DNA from: an uncultured Bacilli bacterium | Lineage (GTDB): Bacteria > Bacillota_I > Bacilli_A > RF39 > UBA660 | DNA: 35,144 bases | Assembly (NCBI GenBank): GCA_944363805.1 | Contig: CALVVH010000006.1 | Coordinates: 1 to 35,144, forward strand | Direction of reading: 5' to 3' | In this document: positions 7,039-16,670 of the stretch, one piece after another | Layout: every line of letters starts with the position of its first letter | How positions within the stretch are numbered: position 1 is the stretch's first letter | Translations under genes and position numbers: made by a program | The notes under the pieces: generated by a model | Database searches by the model: none | The model's input: only the letters and a program-made list of their open reading frames with translations | Told to the model about the DNA's origin: nothing

Positions 7039-7647
7039 ATGCAAAAATACATGAAAAAAACACTAGATTATTATGAGGCTAATGCCCAAGATTATAAAAA
7101 TCAGTGGACGGATGACTTTTTAGCAAATTATGATTTTACAATCCCTGATATTTTTTTGTCATATTTACCAAATAAAGCATCCATATTGGATTTGGGTTGT
7201 GGCACAGGCCGAGATAGTAAATATTTTTTAGAACATAGCTATAAAGTAACGGCAGTTGATGGCTCTAAAGAATTCTGTAAGATGGCATCGAAATTTTTGA
7301 ATATGTCTGTCCGTGAACTAAATTTTCTTGATATGGATTATAGTAATGAATTTGATGGTGTATTTGCTTGTGCATCGCTACTGCATTTAGAAACTAAAGA
7401 TTTAATTAATGTTTTAGAACTAATCCATAAATCTTTAAAAAACAATGGAATATTATATTGTTCATTTAAATTAGGTAGTGATACTAGATTTGATGAAAAA
7501 TTGAGATTTTATAATGATATGACTGAGGAAAAATTTAAGGCTATATTAAAAAAATTAAATGTTAAATATGATTTATTAAAAACTTGGGAAAGTAATCAAT
7601 ATAAATCGCCAACAAAGTTTATTAATTTTATCTTAAGGAGTGCATGA
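7039..7647 (+). CDS. Class I SAM-dependent methyltransferase
   Basis: A 202-residue methyltransferase. Motif I is ILDLGCGTGRDSKYF (residues 49-63), with the acidic strand-2 residue in VTAVDGS and the motif IV region GVFACASLLHL. The substrate is not evident; small-molecule methyltransferases of this size often act on metabolites or xenobiotics. AAGGAG at 7028-7033 lies 5 bp before ATG 7039. First gene of a tightly packed three-gene unit: its TGA ends 1 bp before the amidotransferase ATG. It lies just downstream of the broken csaA with no obvious promoter of its own, so it may be transcribed from the dgkA promoter. Confidence 0.85.
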   Translation: MQKYMKKTLDYYEANAQDYKNQWTDDFLANYDFTIPDIFLSYLPNKASILDLGCGTGRDSKYFLEHSYKVTAVDGSKEFCKMASKFLNMSVRELNFLDMDYSNEFDGVFACASLLHLETKDLINVLELIHKSLKNNGILYCSFKLGSDTRFDEKLRFYNDMTEEKFKAILKKLNVKYDLLKTWESNQYKSPTKFINFILRSA

Positions 7648-7648
7648 C

Positions 7649-8377
7649 ATGAAAAAGATAATTGGAGTATTTCCAACTGTTAGAATAGAAGAAGAACATC
7701 ATCCATATCATAAAAGATATGAATTTATCATTCATTACTCTCATAAAATCTATGAATCCGGAGCCATTCCTGTTGGCTTAGTATTAGATAATGGACATAT
7801 TAATGAAGATCAACTAGCACTTTGTGATGCTTTTTTACTTCCCGGTGGCCAAAGAATTGATAAAAGCGTTTATGAACTTTTAATTTACGCTTATAAAAAT
7901 AAAAAACCTATTTTAGGAATTTGTATGGGGATGCAAACATTATCAATATTTTCTATTATATTAGATTATTTAGAAAATCAAGAAATAACTATAGATAATG
8001 TAATAGATGCATATAATAAAATTATTAAAGATAATCCTATAATAACAAAAATAGACAATGGCGAAATTCATGATGTGCTACTAGATAAAGAATCAATTAG
8101 TAAAGCTTACCATAAACTAGAAATTTCTGAGAATAGTTGGCTTTATAAAATTTATCAAAATAAAGTTATTGATATAATTTGCTTACATAATTACCAAGTA
8201 AATAGAGTAGGAAGTTTATTTAGCATTGTTGGTAGATCTCCCGGTGGAGTAATCGAAGCAATCGAGTCAACTAATAAGGATTTATTTTGGATAGGTACCC
8301 AGTTTCATCCAGAAACCAATCCAAATGATAAAATATTTAAAAACTTTATAAATAATATTGGAGAAAAAAATGACTAA
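7649..8377 (+). CDS. Class I glutamine amidotransferase-like (peptidase C26) hydrolase
   Basis: A 242-residue protein of the C26 family, which includes gamma-glutamyl-GABA hydrolase PuuD. The nucleophile elbow is GICMGMQ (C92), the oxyanion region LLPGGQRID (65-71), and the catalytic His/Glu are in GTQFHPETN (H220, E222). Such enzymes hydrolyse gamma-glutamyl amides. The real substrate is unknown, since no puu genes are nearby. ATG 7649 is preferred to an in-frame GTG at 7640 because AAGGAG at 7635-7640 then has 8-bp spacing. The stop overlaps the next start by 8 bases, so translation is coupled. Confidence 0.8.
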   Translation: MKKIIGVFPTVRIEEEHHPYHKRYEFIIHYSHKIYESGAIPVGLVLDNGHINEDQLALCDAFLLPGGQRIDKSVYELLIYAYKNKKPILGICMGMQTLSIFSIILDYLENQEITIDNVIDAYNKIIKDNPIITKIDNGEIHDVLLDKESISKAYHKLEISENSWLYKIYQNKVIDIICLHNYQVNRVGSLFSIVGRSPGGVIEAIESTNKDLFWIGTQFHPETNPNDKIFKNFINNIGEKND

Positions 8378-8873
8378 AGCTAGTTTTGGTCAAATTGGTA
8401 ATATGAGTTCTAGTAAATATACTAGATGTAAACTTAAAGTAACAGATTATGTTTTTAATTATTTAAATCAAGATTTAAGTAATGCTTATTTAAAATATTA
8501 TTTTGATGAATTCGAATTTGTTCAATACAAAAATAGTAAAGTAGTAAAAAAAGGTAAATATCCAATTATGTTTTTCTCTATTAGTGCTACTTTAAATGAA
8601 ATTGATTATTCATTTGACTTTGCTTTAGAAAAATCTTTAGATGAATTAAATAGTTTAGAAATAAATGAGACAAAGAACATAACTGAATTTATTAACGAGG
8701 GAGAAACACTAATTCAAAGCCCTGATGAATTTGAACCAATTTATTTTCCTAGTAAAGATAATTTTTATAGTTATGATCCAGTATTTAAAGTTACTAAACT
8801 AGATATAAATAAATTTCTATTTAAAATCCAATGCCAAAATATATTTATTTGGTTTATTGTAACATTTGAATAA
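8370..8873 (+). CDS. Hypothetical protein
   Basis: A 167-residue protein I do not recognise. It is soluble, acidic and aromatic-rich, with alternating beta-type segments (VTDYVFNYL, FEFVQYKNSK, YPIMFFSISATL, LFKIQCQNIFIWF). It has no signal peptide or membrane helix and no catalytic motif. GGAG at 8360-8363 precedes ATG 8370 by 6 bp. It overlaps the amidotransferase gene and ends before a strong terminator, so it is the last gene of the methyltransferase/amidotransferase unit. Confidence 0.75.
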   Translation: MTKASFGQIGNMSSSKYTRCKLKVTDYVFNYLNQDLSNAYLKYYFDEFEFVQYKNSKVVKKGKYPIMFFSISATLNEIDYSFDFALEKSLDELNSLEINETKNITEFINEGETLIQSPDEFEPIYFPSKDNFYSYDPVFKVTKLDINKFLFKIQCQNIFIWFIVTFE

Positions 8874-8876
8874 AAT

Positions 8877-8913
8877 AATAACTTGATTATTTCATCAGGT
8901 TATTTGTTTTTTT
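8877..8913 (+). terminator. Rho-independent terminator
   Basis: AATAACTTGAT pairs with ATCAGGTTATT (11 bp, one G-U) around the loop TATTTC, followed by TTGTTTTTTT. It ends the methyltransferase/amidotransferase unit and insulates uvrB. Confidence 0.85.
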
Positions 8914-8923
8914 CACCTGCTTC

Positions 8924-8952
8924 TTGACACCATAAAGTTTGCGTGGTATTGT
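8924..8952 (+). promoter_or_regulatory. uvrB promoter
   Basis: Consensus TTGACA (8924-8929), a 17-bp spacer, and TATTGT (8947-8952) with an extended TG at 8944-8945. No clear SOS (LexA/DinR-type) box is seen here. The leader is about 60 nt. Confidence 0.75.
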
Positions 8953-9019
8953 AATGGTGCTTAAAAACTTAATATTATATATATAATTGTTAAAACTATT
9001 ATACGAGGAGGGGATAGTT

Positions 9020-10966
9020 ATGTTTGATTTGGTATCAAAGTTTGCACCATCTGGAGATCAACCAGATGCAATTAAAGAATTAGTAGATGGTATTAATTCT
9101 GGAAAAAAAGAACAAGTTTTACTAGGAGCAACTGGAACAGGTAAAACATTTACTGTAGCTAATGTGATAAAAGAGGTCAATAAACCGACACTTGTCTTGG
9201 CTCACAATAAAACGCTAGCTGGTCAACTTTATGCCGAATTAAAAGAGTTTTTCCCTAATAATCATGTCGAATATTTTGTTTCGTACTATGATTATTATCA
9301 ACCAGAAGCCTATGTTCCAAGTAGTGATACTTATATTGAAAAAGATGCATCTATTAATGATGAAATTGATGAACTAAGACATGCTGCAACAAGTGCTTTG
9401 ATTAATCATCGTGATGTTATCGTTGTTGCTTCTGTTTCATGCATTTATGGTATCGGCGAAAAAGAAGAATATGAAAAAAATATGCTCATCTTAACTGTTG
9501 GTGATTCTATTTCTCGTAACAAGATTTTAAATCGTTTGATAGATATGACTTATGAACGTAGTGACTTAGATTTTCACCGGGGAACATTCCGTGTCCGTGG
9601 TAATAACATTGATGTAGTTCCAATAAATGAACATGCCAGTGGAATTCGCATTTCTTTAGATGAAGATACTGTCGAATCGATTGCTTTATTTGACCCTTTG
9701 ACAGGTGTAGTAACTTCTAATAAAAAAAGTATTACTATTTCTCCGGCCTCTCACTTTGTAACTAGTAAAGATAAATTAGATATTGCTATAACTAGAATTG
9801 AAGCTGAATTAAAAGATAGACTAGAAGAGCTTAAGAGTCAAAATAAACTAATCGAAGAACAACGTTTACGTGAAAGAACAAATTATGATATCGAAATGCT
9901 TCGGGAAACTGGTTTTTGTAATGGTGTTGAAAATTATTCGCGTCATCTAGCTCTTAGAGAAGCCGGGGAAACTCCTAGCTGTTTAATTGATTTCTTCCCT
10001 AAAGATTTTTTGCTAGTGGTTGATGAATCCCATGTAACTCTTCCTCAAGTAAGGGGAATGTATAATGGCGATAGACAACGTAAACAAACTTTAGTTGATT
10101 ATGGCTTCCGTCTTCCAAGTGCGCTTGATAATAGACCATTGACATTTGATGAATTTAATTCTAAAATCAATCAGGCAATTTATGTTTCTGCCACACCTGG
10201 AGATTATGAACTCGAAAAAACGAATGGTTTATTTGTAGAACAAATTATCAGACCGACAGGACTTCTCGATCCAATTATTGAAGTTAGACCAAGTACTGGC
10301 CAAATTGATGACATCATCGGAGAAATTAAAGATAGAATAGAAAAAAATGAAAGAGTATTAATTACAACGCTTACAATTAGAATGAGTGAAGAATTAACAA
10401 ACTATTTAAAAGAGATGAATATCAAAGTTGCTTATCTGCATAGTGAGATTAAGACTTTGGAGCGTCTTAAAATAATTCAAGACTTACGACTTGGGACTTA
10501 TGATTGTGTGGTTGGAATCAACTTGTTAAGAGAAGGATTAGACATACCTGAAGTTAGTTTGATTTGTATTCTAGATGCTGATAAACAGGGCTTTTTACGA
10601 AGTGGACGAAGCCTAATTCAAACAATTGGTAGATGTGCTCGTAACGAAAATGGTAAGGTAATTATGTATGCAGATACCATAAGTGATGCCATGAATGAAG
10701 CAATCAAAGAAACAAAAAGAAGAAGAGAAATCCAAGAAAAATACAATGCAGAACATGGAATTGTTCCTAAAACTATAATCAAAGATATTAAAGAAGTAGT
10801 AACTAACGAAATGGTTACAGAAAATAAAAAGAAAAAAGTAAGTAAGAAAGAAAAAGAAAAGATGATTTTACAAATAGAAGATGAAATGAAAGAAGCAGCT
10901 CGTAATTTAGATTTTGAACGAGCTATGGAACTTAGAGATATTCTATTTGAAATGAAAGGTATTTAA
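9020..10966 (+). CDS. uvrB: UvrABC system protein B
   Basis: A 648-residue nucleotide excision repair helicase-like subunit that verifies DNA damage delivered by UvrA and recruits UvrC. Motifs seen: Walker A GATGTGKT (36-43), the damage-probing beta-hairpin region [10 protein letters not shown] (89-98), DESH Walker B, YVSATPG, the helicase VI-type QTIGRCARN segment, and a C-terminal UVR domain ([14 protein letters not shown]) that binds UvrC. Length is standard. The frame extends upstream to 8987, but AGGAGG at 9006-9011 and the conserved [14 protein letters not shown] beginning fix ATG 9020. Unusually, uvrA is not adjacent. A weak promoter at its 3' end may separate it from the pyrophosphatase. 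Confidence 0.97.
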   Translation: MFDLVSKFAPSGDQPDAIKELVDGINSGKKEQVLLGATGTGKTFTVANVIKEVNKPTLVLAHNKTLAGQLYAELKEFFPNNHVEYFVSYYDYYQPEAYVPSSDTYIEKDASINDEIDELRHAATSALINHRDVIVVASVSCIYGIGEKEEYEKNMLILTVGDSISRNKILNRLIDMTYERSDLDFHRGTFRVRGNNIDVVPINEHASGIRISLDEDTVESIALFDPLTGVVTSNKKSITISPASHFVTSKDKLDIAITRIEAELKDRLEELKSQNKLIEEQRLRERTNYDIEMLRETGFCNGVENYSRHLALREAGETPSCLIDFFPKDFLLVVDESHVTLPQVRGMYNGDRQRKQTLVDYGFRLPSALDNRPLTFDEFNSKINQAIYVSATPGDYELEKTNGLFVEQIIRPTGLLDPIIEVRPSTGQIDDIIGEIKDRIEKNERVLITTLTIRMSEELTNYLKEMNIKVAYLHSEIKTLERLKIIQDLRLGTYDCVVGINLLREGLDIPEVSLICILDADKQGFLRSGRSLIQTIGRCARNENGKVIMYADTISDAMNEAIKETKRRREIQEKYNAEHGIVPKTIIKDIKEVVTNEMVTENKKKKVSKKEKEKMILQIEDEMKEAARNLDFERAMELRDILFEMKGI

Positions 10967-10990
10967 AAATGCTTGATATTATGATAAAAT
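10962..10990 (+). promoter_or_regulatory. Possible promoter of the pyrophosphatase gene
   Basis: TTTAAA (10962-10967), a 17-bp spacer, and TAAAAT (10985-10990) with a TG extension. It overlaps the end of uvrB. The -35 is weak. Confidence 0.45.
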
Positions 10991-11013
10991 CATGAAAGTA
11001 GTGAGGTGTAAAA

Positions 11014-12630
11014 ATGACAACATTTATTTTTGGACATAAAAATCCTGATACAGATTCAGTTTGCTCTAGCATAGCCTTATCTTATTTAAGAAATGAACTT
11101 GGAGGAAAAACTGTTCCTAAAGTTCTTGGCAACATTAATAATGAAACTAAATATGCTTTAAATTATTTTAAAGTTCCAGTTCCCAGTTATTTAAACGATG
11201 TTCGCGTCAGAATAAAAAATATTAGATATGACAAAAAAGCTTACATCAATGAACTTGCTTCCATTGATGCAGCCTTTAAATTGATGCAAAGACAAAATAT
11301 TACAGCAATTCCTTTAATCGATGAAAAGAAAAAATTAACTGGTTATGTAACTTTAAAAGAAATAGCTCGTTATTTAATTAATGGAAATAAAGAAATAGTC
11401 AATACGAAATTAGATAATATAATTGAAACTCTCAATGCAAAAGTTATAACTAAATTTGATGACTATGTTTCAGGCGATATTTTAATTGCTGGATTAGAAG
11501 ATAAAACCATCAAAAAAGAAATTGATTTATCTGAAAAAGATATTTTAATCGTGGGAGATCGTTATAAAGTATTAGAATATGCTATTGAATCTCATGTTAA
11601 ATTAATAATATTACCACTTAATATTAATCTTGATAAGAAAATCATAAAGAAAGCTGAAAATAATCAAATTAATATTATTGCTTCTGAATTAGACAGTTTT
11701 CAAATAGCTAATAAAATATTACTAAGTAACTTTGTTAAAAGTATTAATATTAACAAAAGCCCAATAACTATTAGTAACGACGACTATTATACTGATTTTA
11801 GAAATATGACTCATAGAGTAAATCACTCTAATTATCCAGTAATTAATAATAAAAATGAATGCTTAGGATTGATTAAATTAACTGGGCCAAATGAATATGA
11901 AAAACAAAAAGTAATATTAGTTGACCATAATAATTTTGCTCAATCAGTTGATGGTTTAGAAGAAGCTGATATTTTAGAAATAATTGACCATCATAATATT
12001 GGAGATATAGGTACATCACTTCCAATTAATTTTAGAAGTAAACCAGTTGGTTGTACATCGACGATGATTTATGAAATGTACAAAGAACAAAGAGTGACGA
12101 TTCCTAAAAATATTGCTGGATTAATGCTTTCTGCAATTCTTTCTGATACATTGCTTCTTACTAGTCCAACTACAACAGAAGACGATAAATTTGCTGCAGT
12201 AAAATTAGCAAATATAGCTAAAGTAGATATTGATACTTATGGCCTTGAAATGTTAAAAGCTGCTAGCTCGATTGAAGGTAAGAGTGTAGAAGAGTTAATT
12301 AAGACAGACTTTAAATCTTATGTTGTAGGTGATAAGCTTTTAGGTATTAGTCAAGTAATGACTATGGATATCGAAACAATTGAAGAAAATATTGATGAAT
12401 TTATTGCTAAATTAAATGAAATGGTTACTGAAAATTATAGTATTGTAACTATATTCATAACAGATATTATCAAAAATGGTTCTTATGTTTTATATAATGA
12501 AGCTGCTGCAGATACTATTAAAGATAGTTTTGGTTTAAAAAATATTCATCAATGTATCTTTTTGCCTAAAGTTGTCTCTAGAAAAAAACAAATTCAACCA
12601 AATATAATAAGTGTTCTTGAAGGTGATTAG
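11014..12630 (+). CDS. ppaC: Manganese-dependent inorganic pyrophosphatase with CBS-DRTGG-type insert
   Basis: A 538-residue family II pyrophosphatase that splits PPi to phosphate in the cytoplasm. The DHH domain is split: HKNPDTDS metal ligands lie at residues 8-15, with ILVDHNN and IIDHHNIGD in the later part, and the DHHA2 domain is C-terminal (KLLGISQVMT, then RKKQIQP). Between them, about residues 65-300, is a regulatory insert with CBS motifs (ITAIPLIDEKKKLTGYVTL; NYPVINNKNECLGLI) flanking a DRTGG-like section. In characterised CBS-PPases this insert binds adenine nucleotides to tune activity. Length matches that subgroup (about 540) rather than plain PpaC (about 310). GAGGTG precedes the start. 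The SDR gene follows with no gap. Confidence 0.93.
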   Translation: MTTFIFGHKNPDTDSVCSSIALSYLRNELGGKTVPKVLGNINNETKYALNYFKVPVPSYLNDVRVRIKNIRYDKKAYINELASIDAAFKLMQRQNITAIPLIDEKKKLTGYVTLKEIARYLINGNKEIVNTKLDNIIETLNAKVITKFDDYVSGDILIAGLEDKTIKKEIDLSEKDILIVGDRYKVLEYAIESHVKLIILPLNINLDKKIIKKAENNQINIIASELDSFQIANKILLSNFVKSININKSPITISNDDYYTDFRNMTHRVNHSNYPVINNKNECLGLIKLTGPNEYEKQKVILVDHNNFAQSVDGLEEADILEIIDHHNIGDIGTSLPINFRSKPVGCTSTMIYEMYKEQRVTIPKNIAGLMLSAILSDTLLLTSPTTTEDDKFAAVKLANIAKVDIDTYGLEMLKAASSIEGKSVEELIKTDFKSYVVGDKLLGISQVMTMDIETIEENIDEFIAKLNEMVTENYSIVTIFITDIIKNGSYVLYNEAAADTIKDSFGLKNIHQCIFLPKVVSRKKQIQPNIISVLEGD

Positions 12631-13386
12631 ATGAAAGCATTAATAACTGGAGCCTCTAGTGGTATAGGTAAGCATATGGCATTCTATTTAGCAAGCCAAA
12701 ATATCGATTTGATCCTTGTAGCTCGCAATAAAGAAGCTATGGAAAAAATAAAAAAAGACTTATCTGTCGATGTTAAAATTATAACTTCTGATTTAACTGA
12801 AAAAGATAACGTTTATAAACTATATGAGGAAACTAAAGATGCCAATATTGATATTTTAATTAATAATGCTGGTTTTGGCCTTTTTGGTACTTTTACTGAA
12901 ACAGATTTAGATAGAGAACTGGAAATGATTAATTTAAATATCACTGCCTATCATATACTCACTAAATTATTTCTTCGCGATTTTATCCAAAAAGACTCTG
13001 GTTATATTTTAAATGTTTGTTCTAGTGCTGGATTTATGGCAGGACCTCGTCTTAGTACTTATTATGCTACAAAAAATTATATAACTAAACTTACCATGGC
13101 TATTAATGAGGAATTGCGTCAAGCAGGAAGCAATGTCTCAATTTCAGCTTTATGTCCTGGACCAGTAAATACTAATTTTAATAAAGTGGCTCATGGTGAA
13201 TTTTCTATTAGTGAAGCTGACCCAGCATATATTGCTAAATATGGGATTGATAAAATGTTTGCTCGTAAGATGTTAATCGTTCCAACAATCAAAATGAAAC
13301 TGACATTGTTCTTGGCAAGATTTGCTCCTTATCGCCTTCAGTTATTAATTGCTTATCATATTCAAGGCAAAAAATTAGGCAAATAA
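12631..13386 (+). CDS. Short-chain dehydrogenase/reductase
   Basis: A 251-residue classical SDR oxidoreductase of the DltE/YqjQ type. The NAD(P)-binding motif TGASSGIG is at residues 6-13, NNAG at 78-81, the catalytic Ser near 131-132 and Y144xxxK148. The CPGPVNTNF motif follows. The C-terminus (from about 205) is basic and hydrophobic. The ATG directly follows the TAG of ppaC, with AAGGTGAT at the end of ppaC as ribosome-binding site, so the two are translationally coupled. Substrate unknown; acylglycerone-phosphate-like or fatty substrates are known in relatives. Confidence 0.9.
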   Translation: MKALITGASSGIGKHMAFYLASQNIDLILVARNKEAMEKIKKDLSVDVKIITSDLTEKDNVYKLYEETKDANIDILINNAGFGLFGTFTETDLDRELEMINLNITAYHILTKLFLRDFIQKDSGYILNVCSSAGFMAGPRLSTYYATKNYITKLTMAINEELRQAGSNVSISALCPGPVNTNFNKVAHGEFSISEADPAYIAKYGIDKMFARKMLIVPTIKMKLTLFLARFAPYRLQLLIAYHIQGKKLGK

Positions 13387-13410
13387 AAAGGACTTATTTG
13401 TCCTTTTTTT
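13385..13410. terminator. Bidirectional terminator between the SDR gene and a reverse-strand RHH gene
   Basis: AAAAAGGAC and GTCCTTTTT pair around TTATTT. T-runs follow on both strands. The stop codon of the reverse-strand gene lies in the loop. Confidence 0.85.
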
Positions 13411-13537
13411 CGTATTCTTCAGCATATCTTTTTAAAATATAAATAATTTGGGCATTTATACTTCTTTCTTCTTTATCACTAATTTCTTTTATCTTATTCC
13501 ATAATTCTTCTGGAACTCTAATTTGACTATTAACCAT
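13394..13537 (-). CDS. Arc-type ribbon-helix-helix DNA-binding protein
   Basis: A small gene of 47 residues. It starts MVNSQIRVPEELWNKIKE and continues with ...ERSINAQIIYILKRYAEEYE. This is the Arc/MetJ ribbon-helix-helix pattern: a short beta-strand (SQIRV) that would contact DNA as a dimer, then PEELW-helix, a turn with RSINAQI, and a second helix. The start is set by GAGGAGA about 8 bp upstream on the reverse strand. It is divergent from the large surface-protein gene at 13674, and the 136 bp between them contain two TATTACTA direct repeats spaced as expected for an RHH operator. Probable autoregulator and possible regulator of the neighbour; regulation is inferred. Confidence 0.8.
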   Translation of the reverse strand: MVNSQIRVPEELWNKIKEISDKEERSINAQIIYILKRYAEEYEKKDK

Positions 13538-13557
13538 ATTATTTCTCCTCGTAAATA

Positions 13558-13576
13558 TATTACTATTTTATTACTA
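13558..13576. promoter_or_regulatory. Candidate RHH operator (two TATTACTA direct repeats)
   Basis: TATTACTA at 13558-13565 and 13569-13576: an exact 8-bp repeat with 11-bp period. It lies 21-39 bp upstream of the RHH start, between the two divergent genes. Arc-family dimers typically bind tandem subsites about one helical turn apart. Confidence 0.5.
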
Positions 13577-13611
13577 TTAATATCTAGTTTTAATATGATA
13601 CTAAATTATTA

Positions 13612-13640
13612 TTGAAATATACCTAATATTGTGATATTAT
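13612..13640 (+). promoter_or_regulatory. Promoter of the FnIII surface protein gene
   Basis: TTGAAA (13612-13617), a 17-bp spacer, and TATTAT (13635-13640) with extended TG (13632-13633). The leader is about 27 nt. Confidence 0.75.
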
Positions 13641-13673
13641 TTATTTAATAATATAAAAATGGAGTGAATAGTA

Positions 13674-16583
13674 GTGAATAGAAATAAAAAATACTTGGTA
13701 ATAGCGATTTTGATTCTTGTGATAATTACTGTTAGTGCAACCTATGCCTATTTTCAAGCTCAAGGCGGAGGAAGTAAAGAAACAGATGTCGATGTTATAA
13801 CAGGAACAACAGACCTTTTATCATTTTCCTTTGGTGATGAAATATATATTAATGCTAATGAATCAAACTTTGCAGAAGGTATGGAAAATCTATCAGATAG
13901 TACAACTGGTACAGCTTTACTAAGAGCTAATAATGCAACAAATAGTGCCACAGCAACATATAACATCTATCTTATTATTGAAGCAAATGACTTTGAATAT
14001 ACAACGGATAATCAAACTCCGGAATTATTATTAAATGTCACAGATCCCAATGGTAATCTTGTAGAAAATATAACAGGTTTAGTCCATTATGAAGATGGCT
14101 TTGATATAACAACCAGAACCGGAGGATTCCTACTTGTACCCGATTATGAAATAACAGCAAGTGCCATTGAAACAATCCAAGATTGGAATATTGAAATAAC
14201 ATTTGTAAATCTTGAAAGTAATCAAAATGCTAATGCCGGTAAAACACTAACTGGTAAATTATATATGACTAGGGAACAAATGAGTAGTTATGAATTAACA
14301 GAGATAAATAATATAAAAATTACAACAACATATGATAGCATTGATGCAACCCTTGATATAACAAATGGCAGTGCTAGTGTAAATAAGTATTACTATGCCA
14401 TTGAAGAAGGGGCATCTACAATGGCTTATGTAAATAACACCAGCTCATTAAAGAAACTAAGTAACACTTTAGCAAGTATAGAAGATGTTGAATTTGTAGA
14501 AAGTACAGAAGCAAATTATGAATTTAATAACTTAAAAGAAAATACTGAATACACAATTTATAGTTATGTTGAAGATGAAAATAAGATAAAATCAAATGTT
14601 TATGAAACTAAAGTTACAACTGGAATATTTGAACCACCAGTAGTAAATAGTATAACTCATAGTTCAACATTAAATAGTATAAGTTTAACAGTTACAGCCA
14701 CTCCTGGAAGTAATGAAATAGTAAAATACATGTATAGTAAAGATAATGGGTTAAGTTGGGAAGAAAGCGAAAGTAACACTTATACATTTAGTAACTTAAC
14801 TGATACAACCGAATATAAAATAAAAGTAAAAGTAGCAGATAGTAAAGGAAATGAATCTACAGAGTATTATGCAGCCATAACAACAGAAATATATATTTTG
14901 CCGGTGGTTTCAAATGTAGAAGCCGCTACAACTTGGAACAGTATAACATTAACCCCATCTGGTACTAATGGAACTAATACCATAGACCATTATGAATATT
15001 CCATCAATGATGGAGCATATCAAGAAAGCAATGTATTTGATAATTTAAATGAACAAACAAATTATACAATCAATGTTAAAGCGATAGATAATATAGGAAG
15101 AGAATCAAATGTTTATTTATTACAAGTGAGAACTGATGAATATGTGTTACCAACGATAAGTGTAAATGCAACAAGTACATATAATTCCATAACAATAAAT
15201 GTAAATGCTACACCAGGTGATGGTTCTATTGTAAGTTATCATTATTCAAGAGATGACGGAAGTAACTATCAAACAAGTAATAGTAATACATATACCTTTA
15301 ATGAACTAACACCGGATACAACATATTATTTAGAAGTATATGTAACTGATAGTAATGGTAGAACATCAAGTACATATAGTGTAAGTTTAGCAACAGTACC
15401 AAAAACATTGGCTGATACATGTAGAGAAGAAAATTCTAATACACTTGCTTGCCATGTAGCAACAACTTATACAATTGATGGCGAAAATGGTATATATTAT
15501 CATGATGGAGTAGGAAATTATACCAATGTCAATCAAGAAGCGGGAGATAATTCTTATAGGTATGCTGGAGGAGATTACGAGTTAACTGAAAAAGCAATTA
15601 GTGAAGGATATACAAAAGTCTATGCCCTTAATACAAATGTAAATTACAAATTGATAAAATTCTATTGTAATGGTGAAGATTATAGATTTGGCGATATCTG
15701 CAGTAATTCTCAAGAACATTATTATACAACGGCATATAATGAAGCAACACATTACGATACATTGGAAGCTGCATTAACCCAAGCAGTAACAGATGGATAT
15801 TTAACTGCAGATAACATTAAAAACTTTGTATGTTTTGGCCCGGGAGCAAGTGAAGGTTCTTGTTCAGAAGATAATCTATATAGAATAATCGGAGTATTCA
15901 ATGGTCAAGTTAAATTAATCAAATATGATTATGCAGATACCACAATGCTTGGAACAGATGGGGATTACAATACTACCCAAACATCACGATTTTATAGTGG
16001 AATGAGAAAAGACAACGGAACACAATATAGATATTATTGGGGAGATAATAATGAAATTGTTTCAGCGGAAATGTGGAATAATAGTAGTTTAAATAAAATC
16101 AATTTAAACACAAATTATTGGAATTATTTACAGCCTCAGTGGCAAAATAAAATTGCAAATACAACATGGAAAAACGGGAGTATTTTATCGAGTGATGTTT
16201 TAAATCAAAATGTAAAATATATATACCAAAAAGAATTAGCGGAACTGGAAAATGGTTCCATATATCAAGGCGAGATAGGGCTTATGTATATTAGCGATTA
16301 TTTGTATGCTGTGACATCAGAAGTATGGAGCGCTGTTTCAAATTGGTATTCAGTAGAATTAGATAGAAATTGGATGTATATGGGAGATTATGAATGGACA
16401 ATTACACAGATTTCTAATATTGAAATATCTAGCCAACATGCATTTATTATAGATTTCTTAGGATATATTTATAGTAATGGTTCGATTACTAGCGCTGGAG
16501 TAAGACCCGTCTTCTATTTAAACTCTGATGTTTCCTATGTCTCAGGTGATGGCTCAATAAATAATCCTTATCGTATTCTTTAA
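13674..16583 (+). CDS. Surface protein with TasA-like N-terminus, four FnIII-like repeats and C-terminal RPVFYLNSDV domain
   Basis: A 969-residue exported protein. A signal/anchor helix (residues 7-22) is followed by SATYAYFQAQGGG, resembling the SipW-processed TasA/camelysin signal region. Residues 35-200 are a beta-rich domain with NNATNSATATYNIYL. Four fibronectin III-like repeats follow (about 207-317, 321-405, 409-487, 491-575), each with a TYNSI...-type strand and an LTDTTEYKIKVKV-type strand. A Cys-containing C-terminal domain (about 596-969) ends in GVRPVFYLNSDVSYVSGDG and NPYRIL. The start is GTG 13674, with GGAGTGA 6 bp upstream. The C-terminal domain recurs in the paralogue at 19875. 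Probably a cell-surface adhesin or matrix-type protein, inferred from architecture. No LPXTG sorting signal is seen. Confidence 0.8.
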   Translation: MNRNKKYLVIAILILVIITVSATYAYFQAQGGGSKETDVDVITGTTDLLSFSFGDEIYINANESNFAEGMENLSDSTTGTALLRANNATNSATATYNIYLIIEANDFEYTTDNQTPELLLNVTDPNGNLVENITGLVHYEDGFDITTRTGGFLLVPDYEITASAIETIQDWNIEITFVNLESNQNANAGKTLTGKLYMTREQMSSYELTEINNIKITTTYDSIDATLDITNGSASVNKYYYAIEEGASTMAYVNNTSSLKKLSNTLASIEDVEFVESTEANYEFNNLKENTEYTIYSYVEDENKIKSNVYETKVTTGIFEPPVVNSITHSSTLNSISLTVTATPGSNEIVKYMYSKDNGLSWEESESNTYTFSNLTDTTEYKIKVKVADSKGNESTEYYAAITTEIYILPVVSNVEAATTWNSITLTPSGTNGTNTIDHYEYSINDGAYQESNVFDNLNEQTNYTINVKAIDNIGRESNVYLLQVRTDEYVLPTISVNATSTYNSITINVNATPGDGSIVSYHYSRDDGSNYQTSNSNTYTFNELTPDTTYYLEVYVTDSNGRTSSTYSVSLATVPKTLADTCREENSNTLACHVATTYTIDGENGIYYHDGVGNYTNVNQEAGDNSYRYAGGDYELTEKAISEGYTKVYALNTNVNYKLIKFYCNGEDYRFGDICSNSQEHYYTTAYNEATHYDTLEAALTQAVTDGYLTADNIKNFVCFGPGASEGSCSEDNLYRIIGVFNGQVKLIKYDYADTTMLGTDGDYNTTQTSRFYSGMRKDNGTQYRYYWGDNNEIVSAEMWNNSSLNKINLNTNYWNYLQPQWQNKIANTTWKNGSILSSDVLNQNVKYIYQKELAELENGSIYQGEIGLMYISDYLYAVTSEVWSAVSNWYSVELDRNWMYMGDYEWTITQISNIEISSQHAFIIDFLGYIYSNGSITSAGVRPVFYLNSDVSYVSGDGSINNPYRIL

Positions 16584-16616
16584 AATGTAACTTCAAATAG
16601 ACAAAAAGAAACTGAA

Positions 16617-16646
16617 AATTGGTAGTATGCAACTATCAATTTTTTT
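16617..16646 (+). terminator. Rho-independent terminator of the FnIII surface protein gene
   Basis: AATTGGTAGT pairs with ACTATCAATT (10 bp, one G-U), loop ATGCA, then a T-run. Confidence 0.8.
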
Positions 16647-16670
16647 ATTGTTATATTGGTGATTATAATT

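Noticed and set aside
13661..13682. 10-bp direct repeat AGTGAATAGT at the surface protein start
   Set aside because: Two short copies in an AT-rich leader, in different frames; probably chance.
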